Shown here piece by piece: positions 27,617 through 35,537 of a DNA stretch of 64,000 nucleotides; within the stretch, counting starts at the first letter, position 1, and every line of letters starts with the position of its first letter. The stretch comes from Oscillospiraceae bacterium (GTDB taxonomy: Bacteria; Bacillota; Clostridia; Oscillospirales; Acutalibacteraceae). Location: contig JAAYOC010000021.1 of assembly GCA_012520505.1 (NCBI GenBank), positions 124,001-188,000 on the forward strand, in the 5' to 3' direction. Below the pieces are notes generated by a model. It saw nothing but the letters and a program-made list of their open reading frames with translations, was not told the origin of the DNA and searched no databases. A program made the translations under genes and the position numbers.

Positions 27617-28198
27617 ATGGGAAAAATTTATAATCAAGATTTACTTGCAGCTGCCGCTGCAGCATATACCTCATATGTAAGTGCTAATCCAACCGGATTA
27701 GTAACTAAAGAAGAGTTCTTTGAAAAGTTTGAATCAAATTACTTGAAGTTTGAAGAAATTGCAGAAACAAAGTTTGAAGAAGATATGAGGAATAAGATTA
27801 AAGAAGAAAATAAGAAAAAGGAACTTAAAGAATCTGGTGAGGATGCTCAATATTCTGCAACTGAAGATAAGCTGGAGTCTTTTTTCCAAATGCTTGAAAA
27901 GAAGATAAAACTTGTTCCTATTGCTGGCGATAAACTTGCTTATATTCCCGCTTATGCCTCACTTATTATGCATTTTGTAAGGAAAGAATATACTGAGATT
28001 CCAATTGGTTCTATGATAGCGATTATAGCAGCACTTATATATTTCATTTCTCCATTTGACTTAATTCCGGATTCAATTCCGGGGATTGGTCTTATCGATG
28101 ATGCATTGGTAACGGGTTTTTGTTGGAAACTTGTAGAATCGGACATGGCTGAATATAACAAATGGCGTAAAGAAACTTTTAATGGTGAGAAAAAATAA
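27617..28198 (+). CDS. DUF1232 (YkvA-like) protein
   Basis: 193 residues. Charged helical N-terminal half and a C-terminal DUF1232 signature around residues 133-165: IYFISPFDLIPDSIPGIG followed by LIDDALV. The family is usually membrane-associated and of unknown role. RBS AAAGGAGA. It lies 16 bp before the glycyl-radical activase gene on the same strand, so they may share a transcript without sharing a function. Confidence 0.85.
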   Translation: MGKIYNQDLLAAAAAAYTSYVSANPTGLVTKEEFFEKFESNYLKFEEIAETKFEEDMRNKIKEENKKKELKESGEDAQYSATEDKLESFFQMLEKKIKLVPIAGDKLAYIPAYASLIMHFVRKEYTEIPIGSMIAIIAALIYFISPFDLIPDSIPGIGLIDDALVTGFCWKLVESDMAEYNKWRKETFNGEKK

Positions 28199-28214
28199 AA
28201 GCTAAGGTTCGGAG

Positions 28215-29150
28215 ATGAGGATGAAAGGTATGAAACAACCTTTAATACTTGAAATAAAAGGTAATTCTCTTGACGATGGACCCGGTATTCGTTCGGTTGT
28301 ATTTTTTAAAGGGTGTCCGTTATCATGTGTTTGGTGTCATAATCCTGAAAGTAAAAAAACAGTAACGGAAATTTCGTTTTCTGCACGGGATTGTATAGGA
28401 TGCGAAACTTGTCTGAAGGTTTGTAAAAAGCAGGCTCTTAGTAAAAGTAATCCTCATTATATTGATCGTGATAAATGTGATTTATGTTTTGAGTGTGTTG
28501 AAGTTTGTCCCGCAAAGGCTCTGACAAGAGTTGGGAAAGAAATGACTGTTGATGAAATTATAAATCGTGTTGCAAGCGACAAACCTTTTTATAATGTATC
28601 GGGTGGCGGAGTAACGTTATCCGGAGGGGAAGCAACATTGTTTCCGGAATTTGTAGGTGAGTTGCTTAAAAGGTTAAAAGAAAATGAAATAAATACACTT
28701 GTTGAAACATGTGGACAATTTAACTTTGAAGATTTTAAAAAACATATTTTACCTTTTACTGATATGATTTATTACGATTTAAAACTTTTCGATTCAAGAC
28801 TACATAAAAAATATTGTGGTACAACGAATGAAAATATTCTTGAGAATTTTGAAAAACTCTTTAGATTATCACAAAAGGGAGATTTTATTTTACTCCCAAG
28901 AACACCGCTAATTCCAAATATAACTGATACAGATGAAAATCTTATATCAATAGCAGATTTCCTTAAAAACCTTGGTGTTAAAAGGTCTGAGTTGCTTTCA
29001 TACAATCCAACGTGGTTTGAAAAAAATCAAAAGCTTGGAATTTTGGTAGATGAAGAGATAAGTGAAACTGAAAAGTGGCAAGCTCAAGAAAAAATTGCAC
29101 ATTGTGAAAAAATTTATACTGATAGGGGAATAAAGGTAAGACAGGAATAA
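28215..29150 (+). CDS. Glycyl-radical-enzyme activating enzyme (radical SAM) with ferredoxin insert
   Basis: Generates the glycyl radical on its partner enzyme using SAM. Radical-SAM motif CPLSCVWC (C-x3-C-x2-C) near residues 35-42, two [4Fe-4S] motifs typical of dehydratase/decarboxylase-class activases (CIGCETCLKVC; CDLCFECVEVCP, about 61-100), and GGGVTLSGGEATLFP near 131. 311 residues is normal. ATG 28215 is taken, but ATG 28230 has GGAGATGAGG upstream and may be the real start. It precedes a disrupted glycyl radical enzyme, its presumed partner. Confidence 0.92.
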   Translation: MRMKGMKQPLILEIKGNSLDDGPGIRSVVFFKGCPLSCVWCHNPESKKTVTEISFSARDCIGCETCLKVCKKQALSKSNPHYIDRDKCDLCFECVEVCPAKALTRVGKEMTVDEIINRVASDKPFYNVSGGGVTLSGGEATLFPEFVGELLKRLKENEINTLVETCGQFNFEDFKKHILPFTDMIYYDLKLFDSRLHKKYCGTTNENILENFEKLFRLSQKGDFILLPRTPLIPNITDTDENLISIADFLKNLGVKRSELLSYNPTWFEKNQKLGILVDEEISETEKWQAQEKIAHCEKIYTDRGIKVRQE

Positions 29151-29242
29151 AAGATACTAAATCGCAAAAAGAAACAAGTGTTAAATGAGAGAGAAGTGAA
29201 GCACCGCAAGTAAGTAAAAAACAAAAGACAGGTAAAACAAAA

Positions 29243-32200
29243 TTGGAGAAAGGGCAATTGAAAAAGTCCATTGAAAGGGTGGTTTTTGTGGATAAGAAAG
29301 AATTGATTAACAACAAGTACGTTGCGGGTGTTGGTATTAGAGCCGCATTGGGGATGATGGCATTTTGTTTTAACAGATTTGAACAATACAAAAAGTATTT
29401 GCGTTCAAAAGATGGTTGGATTAATTTTTCTGCCGGTCTTATGACTGAAAATAATTCAGTTGCAGCAACCATTACATTTAAAGATGGAAAAGCAAGTGTC
29501 AGATCCGGAGCTGAAAACACAGAAGTACTGTTGATTTTTGAAAATGAAGAAGTATTACTTTCATTAGCGACGGTGCCGCCTAATGAAGTAAACAACCTCA
29601 TACTTAAAAACAAGTTAGTTGTCAAAGGTAACTTTGTGTATCTCTCATTTTTCAATTTATTGATGTCTGTTCTACTTAAGGATAAGCAGATAAAGCAACT
29701 TAAAGAGCAGAAAGAAAAAATGTCTTTACCTTCATTAGGAGATAAAACAAAAAGTATTAACTTTAGAAAAAAGGAATATTTGAAGGCAACTGAAAGAGAT
29801 AAGTTCGTAAAATATTTAACCGATCAAAACCTTTCAGATTATTCTTTAGAAGATTTCCCACGACTTGTGAAGTTTTTAAATATTCATTACACTGAAAAAC
29901 CTACCGTTTGTATAGAAAGACCGTCTATTTTAACTGATTGGTTCAGAGAAAATGGATTTGAATATAAAAAAGACGGAACTCCTTGGGTAGCAGAATTAAG
30001 ACAGGCACATGCGTATAAGCATCTTATGGAAAACAGAAAACCGATTATAAGAAAAGATGACCTAATTGCAGGTACTTCTACAACAAAGGAAATCGGTGTA
30101 ATTATGTATCCTGATGCCTGTGGTCCTCTTATTTGGGGTGAAATCTTGACTTTCCATGAGAGACATTTAAATCCATATGACATTGATCCGAATGATGTAT
30201 GGAAACTTACAAATGAAATTTTTCCATTCTATTTCAAGAGAAATGTTCGTGAGTGGGTAAGAAGTGCCTACGATAGACCTATTTGTCAGCAACTTGATGA
30301 AAGATATGCTGTTAACTTCCTTTGGAAATCAGTTGCGATTTCACATACGATTTTAGATTATCCAAAGCTTCTGCGCTTAGGACTTCAGGGAATAATTAAA
30401 GAAATTAAGTCTGAACTGAAGCTTGATAAAGAAGCAAATCAGCAAAAGAAAGACACTCTTAATGCTATGATTTTGTGCTGTGAAGGAATAATAGCCTATG
30501 CACATAATCTTTCAAAACAGGCAGCTAAAGAAGCTGAAAAAGAAACTGATCCTAAACGTAAAGCAGAACTTTTGAAGCTTGCTGAAATATGTAAAAAGGT
30601 TCCTGAAAATCCATGTACAACTTTGGATGAAGCCTTAAATGCTATTTGGATTCATTGGGTGGCTGTTCATATGGAAAGCACGAACGCAGGATTTTCACTT
30701 GGTAGAATGGATCAGTGGCTTCAGCCTTATTTTGAAGCAGACATGAAAAAGATGCTAACCGATGAGGATAAAGAAGAGTATATTAAGCATGCAATCGAAA
30801 TGGTAGGTTGTTTTTATATGCGATGCACTGATCATCTTCCAATGGTACCGGACATAGGAAATTATCTGTTTGGTGGAAGCTCTTCAGACCAAGCAATTAC
30901 TTTAGGTGGTGTTACTCCTGAGGGTGAAGATGCAGTTAATGATATGACATATATATATTCCTCAAGGTTACTGAAATCTTAGCAATTAGAGACCCTAATG
31001 TAAATGCTCGTTATTATGCCGGTAAAAATAGTGAAGCATACTTAAAGAGACTTTGTGAAGTTAACGTTAATACAACAGGTACACCTTCAATTCACAACGA
31101 TGAAGTTGTTATGGATTCACTCAAAGATTTTAATTATCCACCGGAACATCTACGTGATTGGGCAGCTACCGGTTGTGTAGAACCTACTCTTTCCGGAAAG
31201 CATATGGGACATACAAACTGTATGATGTTTAATATGGTTGCAGCTTTAGAGATGGCTCTTTATGACGGCTATCATCCACTAATGCGATGGCAGCTTGGAC
31301 CAAGGACAGGTCACCCATCGACTTTCAAAACTTTTGATGAGTTCTTTGAAGCTTTTTGTGCTCAACTGAAATGTTTAGCAGACTATTCTTGTGATTATAA
31401 TAATAAACTTGGTGAGGCACATAGCATCCTTAGACCGACACCTATGATGTCCACACTTATGGATAACTGTATTGAAAAAGGTTTAGATGTAACAAAGGGC
31501 GGTGCTTTATATAACACATCAGGCATTGCTGCAATCGGACTTGCCGATATCACAGACTCATTGCTGGTAATAAAGAAATTGGTGTTTGAAGATAAAACTT
31601 ATACTCTTGAGGAAATATGCAATGCAACAAGAGCCAACTTTGAAGGACATGAAGTTTTAAGAAGTAAAATGCTTACCTCAGTAAAACTATTTGGCTCCGA
31701 CAGCCAGGAAGCAGTAGATATAGCTGATAGAATTGCTAAATACTTACATGATATCTTGTTAGCAAAGAAAAATTTCCGTGGCGGTCCATACACCGTAGGC
31801 TTTTGGTCAATGTCTAACCATGTGGCTTTCGGTACTCTAACAGGAGCACTTCCTTCAGGACGTCTTTCAGGCAAACCATTTACTCCGGGACTTACCCCTG
31901 AAGCACATGCTTCTCACAGTTTGCTTGATAACATAAAGGATGTTGCGAAACTTAACTACGATAATATTAATAACAATATTGCATTTAATGTTAAAGTGGT
32001 TCCATCGGCCAAGGATAGCCATGAACAGACTGTAAATAATCTGTATTCATATGCAAAAGCCTATTGCGATTTAGGCGGTATGCAGATGCAGTTCAATGTC
32101 GTGTCCAGTGAGACGATGCGTGCTGCAATGAAGAATCCGGATGAATATAGGGATCTTTTGGTTCGTATTTCCGGTTATAACGCTTACTTTGTAACACTTA

Positions 32201-32250
32201 ACTACGATCTACAAATGGAGCTTGTTGAACGAGCAGAATATGGGTTGTAA
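29243..32250 (+). pseudogene. Glycyl radical enzyme with N-terminal SCP2-like domain, split by a 2-nt frameshift
   Basis: Two frames together make one PFL-family enzyme. The upstream frame (29243-30982) ends NDMTYI-YSSRLLKS; the downstream frame resumes with IFLKVTEILAIRDP around 30955 (first internal ATG 31111). Removing one AT from the run ATATATATAT at 30949-30958 restores NDMTYIFLKVTEI, matching NDITYMFID of the other glycyl radical enzyme here. Active-site GCVEPT and the C-terminal glycyl loop VRISGYNAYF are intact. GCVE fits the dehydratase/lyase/decarboxylase classes rather than pyruvate formate-lyase. Residues about 50-145 resemble an SCP2 domain. It could be a pseudogene, phase-variable, or a sequencing or assembly error. 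Confidence 0.85.
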
Positions 32251-32296
32251 GTGAGGATTCACTAGTAAAATATGATATAGCATAGCAATAGGGAAC

Positions 32297-32363
32297 TTTT
32301 TGATGTAAAAACATTCAGAAAGTTCCCTATAAGCAAAATACATTCCCTATAAGCAAAATACAT
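32297..32363. repeat. Hairpin and 20-bp direct repeat
   Basis: After the glycyl radical enzyme, AGGGAACTTT pairs with AAAGTTCCCT, and TCCCTATAAGCAAAATACAT is repeated with a 20-bp period (32324-32363). No T-run, so the hairpin is only a weak terminator candidate. Confidence 0.5.
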
Positions 32364-32968
32364 TATAGTTCTTCAACCTTAAACATTGTATATCCTTCAT
32401 AGTAGTAACTGTGGTCGATACCTTTCATATAGATTTCACGACTGTCTATTTTATCGGTTAGTGCGTCTTTTAAGATGTGCTTAATTTCAATGTCTTTGAT
32501 TGGACTTCGTTCCATTGCTAGAAGGTAGTCTTCTTTGTCTACCTTGCTCCAGTCAATCACTCTCCCAATTTCGGTTTTAAGAATATGGTCGAGCCAGATA
32601 CGAGTGCTGCGACCGTTACCTTCTCTAAATGGGTGGGCAACATTCATTTCGACATATTTTTCTATTATCTCATCGAAGGTAGATTGGGGCATTTTATCTA
32701 TGTTTTCAAGGGCAGCTTCAAGGTAGGTGAGTGGAGCAAAACGAAAGTTTCCTTTTGCAATGTTTACCTTGCGAAGCTTACCGGCAAAGTCATAGATGTC
32801 TTCAAATAAATATTTATGAATTACTTGAAGGGTAGAAAATGTGCCGGCCGGGAGAGCATTTAAGATGTTTTTTTCAAAGAGTTCAGCGGCTTTTTTCTTG
32901 CTTATGCGTTCCTCTTCACGAGCAAGATCGGCAGAGCTTGTTAATCCTAATTTATTTTTAAGTGCCAT
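32363..32968 (-). CDS. Fic-domain protein (AMP transferase), toxin-like partner of an XRE regulator
   Basis: 201 residues with the complete Fic motif HPFREGNGR near residue 112 and the YDFAGKLRKVNI flap region near 58. Fic enzymes usually transfer AMP to Tyr/Thr/Ser of target proteins. I see no obvious N-terminal inhibitory helix, so control may lie in the C-terminal extension or in the adjacent regulator. It follows the XRE gene by 29 bp on the same strand with RBS CAGGAGG. The pairing suggests a toxin-antitoxin-like module; toxicity is inference. Confidence 0.88.
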   Translation of the reverse strand: MALKNKLGLTSSADLAREEERISKKKAAELFEKNILNALPAGTFSTLQVIHKYLFEDIYDFAGKLRKVNIAKGNFRFAPLTYLEAALENIDKMPQSTFDEIIEKYVEMNVAHPFREGNGRSTRIWLDHILKTEIGRVIDWSKVDKEDYLLAMERSPIKDIEIKHILKDALTDKIDSREIYMKGIDHSYYYEGYTMFKVEEL

Positions 32969-32997
32969 ATTGCACCTCCTGAGCTTTTGGTGATAAT

Positions 32998-33240
32998 CTA
33001 CTTTTCATTGTTTGTGTGCGGATTTTGTTCGTTAGATGATGCTGTTTTTAGCTTTCCAGGAACTGCTTCCATTCCAAACATAGAAAGTGCTTGGTTTACT
33101 TTATCTAGGCGCACAGTTTTTTTGCCTTGCTCGAGTTCACGAACAAAGCGAAGACCTAGACCGCTGCACATAGCAAAGTCTTCTTGTGTAAGACCTAGTT
33201 CTTTTCTTTTTTGCTTGACAAATTTTCCTATATTATTCAT
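32998..33240 (-). CDS. XRE/HipB-like HTH regulator
   Basis: 80 residues from ATG 33240. HTH region KRKELGLTQEDFAMCSGLG followed by LRFVRELEQGKKTVRLDKV, typical of HipB/y4mF-type antitoxin regulators. HipB genes usually precede hipA; here fic takes that place. The predicted -10 ends 7 nt before the ATG, so the mRNA may be leaderless. Three palindromic sites around the promoter suggest autorepression. Confidence 0.87.
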   Translation of the reverse strand: MNNIGKFVKQKRKELGLTQEDFAMCSGLGLRFVRELEQGKKTVRLDKVNQALSMFGMEAVPGKLKTASSNEQNPHTNNEK

Positions 33241-33246
33241 AGGTGT

Positions 33247-33275
33247 ATTGTACACCCTATCGGGTATAAATTCAA
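33247..33275 (-). promoter_or_regulatory. Promoter of XRE-fic, predicted leaderless
   Basis: Minus strand: TTGAAT (33275-33270), 17-nt spacer containing operator 1, TACAAT (33252-33247). The predicted start falls on the A of ATG 33240. Confidence 0.55.
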
Positions 33276-33350
33276 TGCTAAATGTATGTTTTGTACCCTA
33301 TCAGGTATAAAATATGTAATTGATGATACTATTATACCCGTTAGGGTATA
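33252..33350. promoter_or_regulatory. Three ATACCC-N4-GGGTAT operators
   Basis: Site 1 ACACCCTATCGGGTAT (33252-33267), site 2 GTACCCTATCAGGTAT (33293-33308), site 3 TATACCCGTTAGGGTATA (33333-33350, perfect 7-bp arms). Site 1 sits between -35 and -10 of the XRE promoter. Best explained as binding sites of the XRE protein. Confidence 0.7.
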
Positions 33351-33360
33351 TAATATCATA

Positions 33361-33395
33361 AAAACCTCCTTGAAAATTGCTCTCAAGGAGGTTTT
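33361..33395 (-). terminator. Terminator after the anti-sigma gene
   Basis: AAAACCTCCTTGA pairs with TCAAGGAGGTTTT; on the minus strand it is followed by TTTTTATG. It separates the sigma operon from the XRE-fic promoter. Confidence 0.75.
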
Positions 33396-33431
33396 ACTAG
33401 TTAGTATTAGCTGCTAGTTTGGTTATTCATT

Positions 33432-34217
33432 CTAAGAGTGACTTGAATGTTTACCGTGATGCTGCTTGGCAGTTGGTTCTTCTAAAGCGCCGCAGCAATT
33501 TTCGTCAGATGTTGGGTCACAATTATTCTTAAGAGCACTAATTTGGTCACGGATTTGGCGCATAGAAAGATTTTTAATTTCATCTGGCTTAATTTCCGGG
33601 TCTAGAGCTTTGAGTTCAAGGTAAGCTCTGTATTTTCCAAAAGAAAGTCCTGCATCATGAGCAGCTTTTGTTTGTTCTCTATTGCTTGCATGACATTCAA
33701 TGTTAGTAGACTCTCCATATTTACGAGAACGGATTTTATTTTGCATCTCTTCGCTTTTTTGTTTTGTGTCACCAATTACTGTTATTGAGACAAGATTGTC
33801 ATCTGTTGATACGTATGGTTTCATTGCCTCACTGTTGAGTAGAGTCTCAATCGCATTAGAATAGTTTAGGTTTTTTAATCGTACAGATTTTACGAGAAGT
33901 TCGCCCTCTTTATTATAGGTATCTACCGTCACAACTCTGTCGAAGCGATTTATACCAAGTTCAATAGAAGGGTTTACGTCTACACTGATAGCAGATACTG
34001 GAATTGTGTAAAAACGCCAACCACCGATACCTAAGAGTGTCAATATAAAACATGCTGCAAATGCAACCACCGTTCTTTTGAATCGTTGCGCACTTGTTTT
34101 ATTTGCTTTAACTGCGTATTCAGCCAAGAATTCTTTTGTATTGTTTTTGAGCTCGTCTTCCGCATGAACGGAATTGAACGCATTTCTAATTCTGTTATCC
34201 AATATCTTCACCCCCAA
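33432..34217 (-). CDS. Membrane anti-sigma factor with RsgI-like extracellular domain
   Basis: 261 residues. Cytoplasmic N-terminus of about 48 residues, one membrane helix (about 49-70, TVVAFAACFILTLLGIGGW), then the extracellular VSAISVDVNPSIELGINRFD motif of RsgI-type proteins, and a C-terminal tail with CDPTSDENCCG and several His. It overlaps the sigma-factor gene by 23 bp, a typical sigma/anti-sigma pairing. The partner is ECF-type rather than SigI, and the classical RsgI N-terminal domain is not evident. External signal unknown. Confidence 0.85.
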   Translation of the reverse strand: MGVKILDNRIRNAFNSVHAEDELKNNTKEFLAEYAVKANKTSAQRFKRTVVAFAACFILTLLGIGGWRFYTIPVSAISVDVNPSIELGINRFDRVVTVDTYNKEGELLVKSVRLKNLNYSNAIETLLNSEAMKPYVSTDDNLVSITVIGDTKQKSEEMQNKIRSRKYGESTNIECHASNREQTKAAHDAGLSFGKYRAYLELKALDPEIKPDEIKNLSMRQIRDQISALKNNCDPTSDENCCGALEEPTAKQHHGKHSSHS

Positions 34218-34677
34218 GTTTTTCTCGTAACATTTCCCTCGCGCGATTTAGTAATGTATAGATAGTATTTACGTTTTTATTTAGCATTTTCCCGATTTCT
34301 ACACAGGAGTAGCCTTCATAATAGTGTAGGTACACAACTTCTTTGTATTTAGCCGGTAGTTTCAGCACGGCCTCTAAGACTTCACGATTATCTTCGCTCA
34401 TTTCGGTACTTATTGGAATAATTTCATCTAAGGGTACCGTGTTTTTACGAAAGAAGTCTTTTAGCAAATCTTTACATGCGTTTATAGTGACTCGTATAAA
34501 CCATGCCTTTTCATGCTCGTCGTTTTCGAACACAGCGGAGCTAAGGAGATATTTCATAAATACTGTCTGAAATATATCCTCTGTATCAGCATAGTTTTTT
34601 AGATATACCATACAAATTCGTCGTACGGTATCCGCATACAGATAAACTGCGCGATTTACTTCTGCTTCGCTCCGCAT
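34195..34677 (-). CDS. ECF-type RNA polymerase sigma factor
   Basis: 160 residues. Sigma region 2 near residues 10-65 (YLYADTVRRICMVYLKN, DTEDIFQTVFMKYL) and region 4 near 100-152 (LPAKYKEVVYLHYYEGYSC, then VEIGKMLNKNVNTIYTLLNRAREML). Second gene of the operon secreted protein - sigma - anti-sigma; the gap to the secreted protein is 11 bp. Likely released by the anti-sigma protein to drive its own operon. Confidence 0.93.
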   Translation of the reverse strand: MRSEAEVNRAVYLYADTVRRICMVYLKNYADTEDIFQTVFMKYLLSSAVFENDEHEKAWFIRVTINACKDLLKDFFRKNTVPLDEIIPISTEMSEDNREVLEAVLKLPAKYKEVVYLHYYEGYSCVEIGKMLNKNVNTIYTLLNRAREMLREKLGGEDIG

Positions 34678-34688
34678 ATTTACTCCTT

Positions 34689-35207
34689 TTACTTGTTGTC
34701 GCAGATTCCATCACCGTTTTTGTCAACAAAGTTTCTACCTGTGTTTGTAGCACGATGGCGATTTCTGTTGCCTTCGCTATTATTTTGGCAATGGTTGTTA
34801 CTTTCGCCGTTTTGTGCACATTTGCCGTTTACTTTGTTGTCGCAGATTCCATCGTCATCTTTGTCAACAAAGTTTGCACCTTTGTTTGCAAAACCAGCTC
34901 GGTTTTGCTTGCCGGTGCCATCGAGTTTTCTTATACCACCGTTTGGGCAAGTCACAGGAGCTTTATCCTTCGTATCTTTTTCAGCTGTTTGAGGAGCAGC
35001 AACTTTGTCTTTTGCTTCCTCTGCAGGAGTAACTTTTTCAGCTGCCTTTTCGTCTAGCACTTCGCCTGCAATTTCTTCAGCTACAACTGTGTTTTCTGTT
35101 TTAGATGTGTCAATAGCATCATCTTTTGTGTTTAATGCAAATGCGCTAGACACACCAATTGACAATACTATTATTGTTGCAATTATACCATAAATTAATT
35201 TTTTCAT
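34689..35207 (-). CDS. Secreted protein with two FVDKxxDGICDNK repeats
   Basis: 172 residues from ATG 35207 (RBS GGAGG). Signal peptide MKKLIYGIIATIIVLSIGVSSAFA; then an acidic/Lys-rich linker (EVLDEKAAEKVTPAEEAKDK); then two short repeats reading NFVDKDDDGICDNK and NFVDKNGDGICDNK, separated by an Asn-rich stretch. The D-x-D/N-x-D-G pattern resembles calcium-binding loops, but a single short loop with Cys is unlike a full EF-hand or dockerin. First gene of the ECF sigma operon and probable target of that sigma factor. Confidence 0.8.
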   Translation of the reverse strand: MKKLIYGIIATIIVLSIGVSSAFALNTKDDAIDTSKTENTVVAEEIAGEVLDEKAAEKVTPAEEAKDKVAAPQTAEKDTKDKAPVTCPNGGIRKLDGTGKQNRAGFANKGANFVDKDDDGICDNKVNGKCAQNGESNNHCQNNSEGNRNRHRATNTGRNFVDKNGDGICDNK

Positions 35208-35253
35208 ATATGTTACCTCCGTAAAATTGTAAGTCGTCAGTGACTTCACTATT

Positions 35254-35282
35254 AATACGATTGAGGATATTAAATCCTTTCA
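35254..35282 (-). promoter_or_regulatory. ECF-like promoter upstream of the secreted protein-sigma operon
   Basis: Minus strand: TGAAAG (35282-35277), 17-nt spacer, CGTATT (35259-35254). This resembles TGAAAC-N16/17-CGTA promoters of Gram-positive ECF sigma factors and suggests autoregulation. The rest of 35208-35537 has repeated CTTTTCAAAAC-like words and the promoter below. Confidence 0.6.
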
Positions 35283-35414
35283 AACTCTTTCAAAACCTTT
35301 TCAAAACTTTATAAATTCCTTCAAAACTTTTTCAAAAAAACTTTTAAAAAGGAGAAATTTAAAACTGCTTTTTCTTTTCTGTTAGTTTTTTTATTTAAAT
35401 TGATTTAATTCATA

Positions 35415-35443
35415 TTGATTTTGACATGTTTTAGGTTTATAAT
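35415..35443 (+). promoter_or_regulatory. Promoter of the activase-glycyl radical enzyme fusion
   Basis: TTGATT (35415-35420), 17-nt spacer, TATAAT (35438-35443); leader about 88 nt before ATG 35538. Confidence 0.65.
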
Positions 35444-35537
35444 GATAGCAGTCGGTTGTTTGACCGAGTGAAAATCATATTAAAAAATAGATAAAAGATT
35501 ACATAGAACGGGGAAATAATATAGGGGGAAATAAAAA

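Noticed and set aside
30949..30982. Programmed ribosomal frameshift in the glycyl radical enzyme
   Set aside because: The run is a dinucleotide repeat, not a slippery heptamer, with no clear downstream pseudoknot; slippage or error is simpler.
34693..35193. Plus-strand ORFs opposite the secreted repeat protein
   Set aside because: They mirror the repetitive coding sequence on the minus strand and lack start signals.
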